The translations under genes were made by a program, and so were the position numbers. Positions 21,901 to 26,278 of a stretch of DNA of 26,278 nucleotides are shown one piece after another; position 1 is the first letter of the stretch, and each line of letters starts with the position of its first letter. The notes under the pieces are model-generated. The model saw only the letters and a list, made by a program, of their open reading frames with translations. It did no database searches and had not been told where the DNA came from. The stretch covers positions 1-26,278 of IMG/VR virus record IMGVR_UViG_3300017772_000099. The stretch is one strand, 5' to 3'. The DNA comes from a virus.

Positions 21901-22425
21901 TTAATAGAATCTATTATATCTCTTTATAGAACAATACCATCCATGTACTTCCACTGTACAAGTCTTATCCACATTCATCGCAATAAAACCTCCCCCATTT
22001 AATGTCCCTAAGTTACCTATAAATATCCTATTAGTTTCCAATACAATATGAGTCTTAGCTGTTTTATAATCCATAGAGGTTAAGAATGGTATGACATAAC
22101 TGTCATCTGCTAAATGTAGATTAATATTAACTTCTGTGTTTGGTGATGTTGTTATTAAAGATAGATCCATCCTAATAGTAATCTCATCCCCTAGTGCTAA
22201 ATCACTAAAGTCAAATCTATTAGTAGTGGGATTCCATACATCTGGCACACCGCAAGGCTTAAAGTCTCTCATAGTATTAGCACCAAGAGTATCATTAGTT
22301 AATACTACATCACCTCCACCTCCTGTGACAGTTAAAGGTGTAATACTTGTAGCTGCATCTGAATAAGAGAAGTGACCATCTAAGTGATCTACTATATACT
22401 CATTACTCCCTACTATAATACCCAT
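21901..22425 (-). CDS. probable virion structural protein, 174 aa
   Basis: A beta-rich protein, Thr/Asn/Gly-rich, with segments such as LTVTGGGGDVVLTNDTLGAN, FDFSDLALGDEITIRMDLSL and the C-terminal TVEVHGWYCSIKRYNRFY. The jelly-roll-like pattern and composition are typical of phage fibre, decoration or baseplate parts; I cannot name a family. It follows, with one base between, another protein of similar type, in the late leftward cluster. It is the last gene before the convergent hairpin. Confidence 0.62.
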   Translation of the reverse strand: MGIIVGSNEYIVDHLDGHFSYSDAATSITPLTVTGGGGDVVLTNDTLGANTMRDFKPCGVPDVWNPTTNRFDFSDLALGDEITIRMDLSLITTSPNTEVNINLHLADDSYVIPFLTSMDYKTAKTHIVLETNRIFIGNLGTLNGGGFIAMNVDKTCTVEVHGWYCSIKRYNRFY

Positions 22426-22426
22426 A

Positions 22427-22702
22427 TCAGCACCTCTCTTCCACTGTGAGAGTAGAACCTAATGCACCTGTACATCTAGCCCACACCCTCAAACTATTCT
22501 TTGTAGCCACTCCTATAGCGTATGGGTAGTGTATATTACTGATTGTGTAATCTCCTAGATCATCTATACCAGGTTGACTTACACTCTCTTTTACAACTAC
22601 ACTAGCATACCCTTTGTTAAACATAGACAGAGGTACACCTACGTTTATAGCAGCTTCAGTGTTTATATCTACCCATGTATTACTTATTGGTATAGATGCC
22701 AT
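22427..22702 (-). CDS. probable virion-associated protein, 91 aa
   Basis: A small beta-sandwich-like protein: ASIPISNTWVDINTEAAINV, then YASVVVKESVSQP, and a C-terminal strand pair ending in GSTLTVEER. Short proteins of the 'IPISNTW' type occur beside structural genes in other phages. It begins in a TAATG overlap with a 46-residue ORF; AGGAGAG supplies the ribosome site. Role unproven, probably a capsid or tail accessory. Confidence 0.6.
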   Translation of the reverse strand: MASIPISNTWVDINTEAAINVGVPLSMFNKGYASVVVKESVSQPGIDDLGDYTISNIHYPYAIGVATKNSLRVWARCTGALGSTLTVEERC

Positions 22703-22842
22703 TAATCTCTCCTATTATTAATTTTCTTTATAGAAGTATCCTTCTTAATCTTCCTTGCCCTTCCATTTAGCCATACCTTTAAACCCAATAGCAGGAGCAA
22801 GAAATGAATCAGCAATAAACTGTAATGCTCCATTTCCGACAT
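22702..22842 (-). CDS. 46-aa membrane protein nested in the end of the 182-aa gene
   Basis: The frame starts MSEMEHYSLLLIHFLLLLLG and ends in a Lys/Arg-rich tail: one membrane helix (residues 7-24) and a basic cytoplasmic side. The ATG at 22842 has AAGGA upstream at a usable distance, and the TAA overlaps the next ATG (TAATG). It overlaps the end of the 182-residue membrane protein by 98 bases in another frame. Size and topology resemble small phage holin/antiholin or lysis-timing proteins, but that is only a possibility. Confidence 0.48.
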   Translation of the reverse strand: MSEMEHYSLLLIHFLLLLLGLKVWLNGRARKIKKDTSIKKINNRRD

Positions 22843-23293
22843 GTTTACTTCTTCCTTCTCTATCGTAAAGGATGTATGCTGCAACCATGTAATATGCAAT
22901 AATAACACTATTATATATCCACAACTCTCCTAAATAAGTAATAGGGGCTAACCCTATAGTCTCTTGCAAGTAATTATTAACATGTATATAATAATAATTG
23001 AACCAACTTTCTGAGCCTAGATAATTAATACCTAACTGAACTAATAGAATACCTAACACTTTATAAAGTAGTGAAATATGTTTCATACCTAATAGACATA
23101 TCATACCTAATACTGAAGATAAGGAGTATATCAAGTAATCATAACCTTCAGGTATGCTTACCACTTCTAATATAAAGACAGATAACAATACAGTGGATAG
23201 GAATACTCCACACACAGCAAACCCTTGTTTAGTAGGGTGGGTAAATGTTATGAGGATACATACAATGATTAATAACGTCCATAATGTCATCAT
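22745..23293 (-). CDS. polytopic membrane protein, 182 aa
   Basis: About five membrane helices (roughly residues 2-18, 24-46, 53-70, 73-92, 124-143) and a basic, Gly-rich C-terminal tail of 35 residues (FIADSFLAPAIGFKGMAKWK) likely in the cytoplasm. Not recognised. In the lysis/tail cluster it may act at the inner membrane during late infection. It starts ATGATG, four bases after the stop of a 19-codon frame. The ribosome site is weak (AAGAAG), in line with coupling to that mini-gene. Confidence 0.68.
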   Translation of the reverse strand: MMTLWTLLIIVCILITFTHPTKQGFAVCGVFLSTVLLSVFILEVVSIPEGYDYLIYSLSSVLGMICLLGMKHISLLYKVLGILLVQLGINYLGSESWFNYYYIHVNNYLQETIGLAPITYLGELWIYNSVIIAYYMVAAYILYDREGRSKHVGNGALQFIADSFLAPAIGFKGMAKWKGKED

Positions 23294-23297
23294 ATTA

Positions 23298-23357
23298 TTA
23301 CTTCTTTATTTGAGGTTTATCTGAACTCTCACGAGGTACTGTCACTGGCCTAGCCAT
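23298..23357 (-). CDS. possible 19-aa peptide MARPVTVPRESSDKPQIKK
   Basis: A tiny frame of 19 residues, basic and Pro-rich, not hydrophobic. It has AAGGAAAG at a good distance before its ATG and ends four bases before the next gene, which itself lacks a strong site. It could be a real micro-protein or a translational coupler. I do not recognise it. Confidence 0.42.
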   Translation of the reverse strand: MARPVTVPRESSDKPQIKK

Positions 23358-23379
23358 AATACTTTCCTTTGATATTTAA

Positions 23380-23721
23380 TTAGTTAATGTTATAATGATT
23401 CTCAATCACTTGTTCTATTTCTCTATCTATTGCTGCGAAGTCAGACTTAACTATACATTCACAGTCAACAGGTATACAACCAGATGAGTATAAAATAGCA
23501 TTACAACCTTTAGCTATAAGATTATCTACTATCTCTTCCCCATCTCTAGTAGTTAAGATTCTATCTACTAACACTATATCATAACATAGTAAGTCTTCTA
23601 AGTCAACACTTTCGTCTACATTAGAGAAAATAACATTGTCTTTAGCAAAGAGGTAAGCATTCAATACCATTCGGTGTATTTCATTATCTTCTATAAGAGC
23701 AATGTTAATCTTTCTTATCAT
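23380..23721 (-). CDS. stand-alone response-regulator receiver (CheY-like) protein
   Basis: A 113-residue single-domain protein with receiver-domain layout. Strand 1 INIALIEDNEIHR supplies the acidic pair (Glu11-Asp12). Strand 3 YDIVLVDRILTTRDGEE has the phospho-acceptor position Asp53 and the usual Gly. Strand 4 NAILYSSG has the switch Ser79/80, and strand 5 ECIVKSDF has the conserved Lys92. Length (113) is close to the normal 120. No output domain and no kinase gene is seen. Start ATG at 23721 with GAGG six bases upstream; it overlaps the spanin-like gene by 17 bases. Receiver domains are rare in phages; it may intercept a host phosphorelay. Confidence 0.75.
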   Translation of the reverse strand: MIRKINIALIEDNEIHRMVLNAYLFAKDNVIFSNVDESVDLEDLLCYDIVLVDRILTTRDGEEIVDNLIAKGCNAILYSSGCIPVDCECIVKSDFAAIDREIEQVIENHYNIN

Positions 23722-24046
23722 CTTTAGCCTCTAATAACTCTTGCATTATCTTATTATAAGTGGCTAACTGTACTCTCTGAGATTCAATGATACCTATATA
23801 CTTATGCTTCTCCACCTGACACTCATTAACTGACCGTTGTAGCTCTGTAACCTTATCAGTTAAGGCTTCTATCTTAGCCTCTAGTTTCACTTTATGTTCT
23901 TTATTCATAATAGTTAAACATATATTAGGGTTTTTAAATATGAACAGTATTAACCCTATGAAGAATAGTATAAAGAGTATACCTGTCAGTCCTACTTTAT
24001 CGTACAATAATGGGATTCCATTAATTATATCTACTAGCCATCCCAC
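23705..24046 (-). CDS. TM plus coiled-coil protein, spanin-like
   Basis: A 113-residue protein with one membrane helix (residues 19-37, GLTGILFILFFIGLILFIF) followed by a long charged coiled coil (50-107: KVKLEAKIEALTDKVTELQ, IESQRVQLATYNK). This is the shape of an inner-membrane spanin (Rz), which bridges to the outer membrane in the last step of Gram-negative lysis, and the holin-like gene is just upstream. No Rz1 lipoprotein partner is visible. The start is GTG (24046) with AGGAG six bases upstream. Confidence is limited because any TM/coiled-coil protein would look like this. Confidence 0.6.
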   Translation of the reverse strand: MGWLVDIINGIPLLYDKVGLTGILFILFFIGLILFIFKNPNICLTIMNKEHKVKLEAKIEALTDKVTELQRSVNECQVEKHKYIGIIESQRVQLATYNKIMQELLEAKDDKKD

Positions 24047-24068
24047 TTAACACTCCTATGCTATAAGC

Positions 24069-24123
24069 TAATATAAGCCATTCTAAGGGCTTTAAATTGT
24101 GGATATTCACTACCCTGTAGGGT
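24069..24123 (-). repeat. 55-bp dispersed element, copy B (before the spanin-like gene)
   Basis: On the minus strand it runs ACCCTACAGGGT, 11 variable bases, ACAATTTAAAG, CC, CTTAGAATGGCTTATATTA, the inverted partner of 19256-19310. Here the dyad is extended to CTACCCT-AC-AGGGTAG. It lies in the 147-base gap before the spanin-like gene, downstream of a hairpin. The mini-frame is Met-Ala-Tyr-Ile-Ser-Leu-stop. Confidence 0.72.
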
Positions 24124-24152
24124 AGCACTACTTAACGCTAAAACGTTCTGAA

Positions 24153-24182
24153 ACACCCCTTAATGAAGCTTCTCAGGGGTGT
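24153..24182 (-). terminator. hairpin after the holin-like gene
   Basis: On the minus strand ACACCCCT (24182-24175) pairs with AGGGGTGT (24160-24153), an 8-bp GC-rich stem with a 14-base loop (which holds the palindrome GAAGCTTC), followed by a short TTT. It could end or attenuate the late transcript after the holin-like gene; the T-run is short, so efficiency is uncertain. Confidence 0.5.
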
Positions 24183-24194
24183 ATTATAAGCTAT

Positions 24195-24713
24195 CTAATC
24201 CTTCTTATTGTTATTACTAAATAGAGCCACGTTCTTCATAGAACTACCACGAGTAGTACCTACAAAGTAAGCTACAGAGCTAATCCAAGCTGTTAGATAA
24301 GAACCAAATATAGTGTCTATCACTCGTTGATTAGCTTCTGGTATTACATGGAACATAAGAGTAGCTGTAAAGGCAATTAAACCTACTGTCAATATGTACA
24401 TTATATTAGCAGGGGTGTTACTATCTTTATGTGCTTCTCTGGCATTAGATATATCTTTAAGTTCAGATGTCTGTAACTCTACATCTAACTCCTTCATTCT
24501 AATCTTAAAGGCGTAATCAGCACTCTTGATCTTAAACACTTGTTCTGGTGTTGCAGACTCTACAAACTGCTCTAAAGCAACCTCATCTTTAATCTCTACA
24601 CCTACAGCATCACTCACAGCTTTAATAGCCAGTGAAGGTAATGTAGCACCTCCTGATAAGACTGCACCTACGATGTGAGGAGCATACTCCTTTAATTTAT
24701 CTGTCCAGCTCAT
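24195..24713 (-). CDS. holin-like protein, 172 aa
   Basis: An N-terminal amphipathic/hydrophobic segment (residues 11-35, APHIVGAVLSGGATLPSLAI), a charged middle (40-100), then two membrane helices (102-122 ANIMYILTVGLIAFTATLMF and 132-152) and a TTRGSSMKN tail. This is the layout of the holin family found beside endolysins in gene-transfer agents and phages (three-segment type, with conserved C-terminal GSSxKN). Predicted role: timed permeabilisation of the inner membrane for lysis. No endolysin is seen in the window. Starts in an ATGA overlap with the gene upstream. Confidence 0.72.
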   Translation of the reverse strand: MSWTDKLKEYAPHIVGAVLSGGATLPSLAIKAVSDAVGVEIKDEVALEQFVESATPEQVFKIKSADYAFKIRMKELDVELQTSELKDISNAREAHKDSNTPANIMYILTVGLIAFTATLMFHVIPEANQRVIDTIFGSYLTAWISSVAYFVGTTRGSSMKNVALFSNNNKKD

Positions 24714-25078
24714 TTATCCTTCTCCTTAAATTCATCTGGAAATTCATACTCCCCAGTTTTATATGTATGGTTAGGGTCAAATGTAAATAACCAATCTATA
24801 AGATTAGCCCAGAAGTAAATGTAAGAGTTCTTAACGCCTCCCCTACTCTCCTCTAATACTTTCAACCCTGTGACACCTGATATAGACTTATATGTAGTTC
24901 TATACACATAAGAACAAGCGGCTATATCTTCTCCATGAGCGCAAGAAAAGAAGTAATCACTAAGTTCATCCCACTCTCTGTGCAAAGATAATACTATTAC
25001 ATTCCTAGTAAAACCTAATACTTTTAATATGAAGAATACGGGGACTGATAGGATGAATAATAGTATATTTCTAAGCAT
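24710..25078 (-). CDS. small membrane protein of the lysis cluster, 122 aa
   Basis: One N-terminal membrane helix (residues about 3-22, RNILLFILSVPVFFILKVLG) and a soluble part with two Cys (SCAHGEDIAACSYVYR), Tyr/Trp-rich, ending in a charged tail. From memory similar small proteins sit beside holin genes in other phages. Function unknown; it may be part of the lysis system or an antiholin. It is followed by the holin-like gene with a 4-base overlap. Confidence 0.65.
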   Translation of the reverse strand: MLRNILLFILSVPVFFILKVLGFTRNVIVLSLHREWDELSDYFFSCAHGEDIAACSYVYRTTYKSISGVTGLKVLEESRGGVKNSYIYFWANLIDWLFTFDPNHTYKTGEYEFPDEFKEKDK

Positions 25079-25090
25079 TGTTAACTCCTA

Positions 25091-25624
25091 TTACAGTGTA
25101 GCAATATACGTAGTAAAAATAACTTTTATCTCTGATCTATTATGAGACATAGCATCTGCAAAATCTTGTTTAGTCATAGTTATAGGGTTGTTATTAATAT
25201 CAATCCAACCTTCAACATCTCCACTGCCCATATTATCATATGCTTCTTTCATCATTAAATAATCAGAAGCGTAATCTGGATGGCGTACTTGAACAACAAC
25301 ACTGTCAGAGGGACGTGTCCAAGCTATATTTGCTAGAGAAGTATTTCTAATATTTATAGGTAGATTAGAAGCCACTTCTTGTGCGGCTGCTTCACTTGCT
25401 ATGTTTTCAGCTTTCACCGTGGCGTGTAAATCAATCAGATATTCATAAGCAGAAAAATCCGTTATTTCTTCGTTAAGGGTATTGTCTTTATATTCAATAC
25501 TCCCTCCTTCTAATACTGAATCCCAATGAATAACCCAGATATTATCATCAATCAATAGATCAGCTACTATGGATTCTCCATCTATGACAATAGATTGTTC
25601 TTCATTTATAATAGTAATTTTCAT
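25091..25624 (-). CDS. probable tail-fibre assembly or fibre-associated protein, 177 aa
   Basis: The N-terminal 60 residues have the pattern of phage fibre-assembly proteins (NIWVIHWDSVLEGGSIEYKD, TDFSAYEYL). An Ala/Glu helix (72-90) and a C-terminal domain follow (YASDYLMMKEAYDNMGSGDV, ITMTKQDFADAM). It is encoded directly after the collar-containing fibre gene, the usual place for such chaperones. The match is by pattern and position, not by a diagnostic motif. An alternative is a minor tail structural protein. Confidence 0.58.
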   Translation of the reverse strand: MKITIINEEQSIVIDGESIVADLLIDDNIWVIHWDSVLEGGSIEYKDNTLNEEITDFSAYEYLIDLHATVKAENIASEAAAQEVASNLPINIRNTSLANIAWTRPSDSVVVQVRHPDYASDYLMMKEAYDNMGSGDVEGWIDINNNPITMTKQDFADAMSHNRSEIKVIFTTYIATL

Positions 25625-25628
25625 TTAT

Positions 25629-26278
25629 CTATACCTTTATAATGAAACATAATGTGTAAAATTCTGGCTCACTCGAAGCTGAACTCACAGACCCCGTAAT
25701 ACCGTGGGTATGCGAAGCACCGCCGCCTGTAGAAACAGTGTTATTATAGCCAACTGTGCCCTCACCTAAGCCTGAAATCAAACCATCTGTACTTCCAAGT
25801 TCATCAGCTCTGATAGCCACGGGGTGAGTGTGGCTAGGCATTTGCGCTGTGGTAAGTGTATGTGCTGCACCAGTAAAAGTATCAGCGTGTGTATGAGTAG
25901 CTGAGCCTCCTGTAGTTCCTGCAACACTAGAGCCTTTAATAAACTTGCCGATGAGATTAGGAGTACCATTCGTTCCATCACATAATAAGTAACCAGAGGG
26001 CACATTAGCCGCCAAACCAGACCACATAGATATGATGCCTGTTGGTTCATCTAACCTCTTCCAAGCTGCTGGAGTTCCGTTTGTTATAACTCTAGTAAAT
26101 ATTTGATCTGGAATAAGATCATGCAGTGTTTGACTTACAAAAGTGGACGTTCTTGCTATAGAAGTCAGCACTCCTACTTTTAAAGACCCTGAGGGAAACG
26201 TCCCCATAGAAGCTGCGGAAGTAGTAATAAAGCCAGTGCTGGTAATACTGTCAATATTTACAACAGAGTTGGGGGCTA
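25629..26278 (-). CDS. tail fibre protein with phage tail-collar domain (5' end outside window)
   Basis: A tail-fibre C-terminal part. The collar domain is clear: GIISMWSG, PSGYLLCDGTNGTPNLIGKF and the His-rich HTH repeats (ATHTHADT, MPSHTHPV, GASHTHGI) that line up metal ions down a fibre axis, ending in EPEFYTLCFIIKV. The minus frame stays open through the window edge (23 further codons, including SVVNIDSITSTGFITT before Met at 26207), so that Met is internal and the gene begins outside. It recognises or positions the fibre for receptor binding. The fibre-assembly gene follows after 4 bases. Confidence 0.85.
   Translation of the reverse strand, partial: APNSVVNIDSITSTGFITTSAASMGTFPSGSLKVGVLTSIARTSTFVSQTLHDLIPDQIFTRVITNGTPAAWKRLDEPTGIISMWSGLAANVPSGYLLCDGTNGTPNLIGKFIKGSSVAGTTGGSATHTHADTFTGAAHTLTTAQMPSHTHPVAIRADELGSTDGLISGLGEGTVGYNNTVSTGGGASHTHGITGSVSSASSEPEFYTLCFIIKV

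Noticed and set aside
22136-22366. A 76-codon rightward open frame inside the 174-residue virion gene
   Set aside because: Antisense to a gene with normal coding pattern; no site or context supports it.
22843-22908. Longer form of the nested 46-residue protein starting at 22908
   Set aside because: The ATG at 22842 has AAGGA upstream, whereas the upstream ATG has no site and would add a non-membrane stretch.
24153-24182. N4-type hairpin promoter for a virion RNA polymerase
   Set aside because: The GAAGCTTC palindrome has no three-base loop as in N4 promoters, and no RNA polymerase is visible in the window.
25778-26050. A 90-codon leftward frame in the fibre gene
   Set aside because: Shifted frame of the collar protein, which has diagnostic motifs in its own frame.
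1-26278. CRISPR array, insertion sequence or integrase/attachment site
   Set aside because: No regularly spaced repeats, transposase, or recombinase motifs were seen on either strand.

Overview
The window is an internal piece of a tailed-phage genome (Caudoviricetes). It is AT-rich, its genes overlap by a few bases or nearly touch, and it carries a T7-type replisome next to lysis and tail genes. A Gram-negative host is likely: there is a lipoprotein signal with a lipobox cysteine, an SSB-type acidic tail ending in Pro-Phe, Shine-Dalgarno sites before most genes, and near-consensus sigma70 promoters. No phage RNA polymerase, terminase, capsid gene or endolysin is recognisable here, so genus and host stay open.

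Layout. (1) Positions 1-2255, leftward: seven small genes, mostly of unknown function, including a C-terminal helix-turn-helix protein and two membrane or exported proteins, plus the first codon of another gene at the edge. (2) Positions 2256-2436: a divergent control region with two good sigma70 promoters, one per direction. (3) Positions 2437-21821, rightward: about 38 genes for replication and nucleotide metabolism. These include a PIF1/Dda-like helicase, a gp4-like primase-helicase, a family A DNA polymerase with unusual insertions, an AP2/HNH homing-type endonuclease, a lipoprotein, an SSB, a FEN-like 5'-3' exonuclease, a MazG-type pyrophosphohydrolase, an HNH nuclease, an HTH-metallophosphoesterase, a HAD deoxyribonucleotidase, a dNMP kinase and ThyX. 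Many tiny unknown genes lie between them. Further consensus promoters sit inside or between these genes. (4) Positions 21822-21900: a hairpin where the rightward and leftward transcripts converge. (5) Positions 21901-26278, leftward: a tail-collar fibre protein (cut by the window end), a probable fibre-assembly protein, a holin-like protein, a spanin-like TM/coiled-coil protein, a stand-alone response-regulator receiver domain, other membrane proteins and two probable virion proteins.

How it works together. The primase-helicase, polymerase, SSB and 5'-3' exonuclease form a T7-style replication and primer/host-DNA processing set. MazG, the nucleotidase, dNMP kinase and ThyX tune the dNTP pool toward dTTP. 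The leftward cluster at the right serves late functions (adsorption and lysis).

Most unusual points: the CheY-like receiver protein inside the lysis/tail cluster; tandem repeats inserted in the polymerase after motif C; a relic of a second phosphoesterase gene upstream of thyX; and a 55-bp element present once before thyX and once, inverted, before the spanin-like gene.
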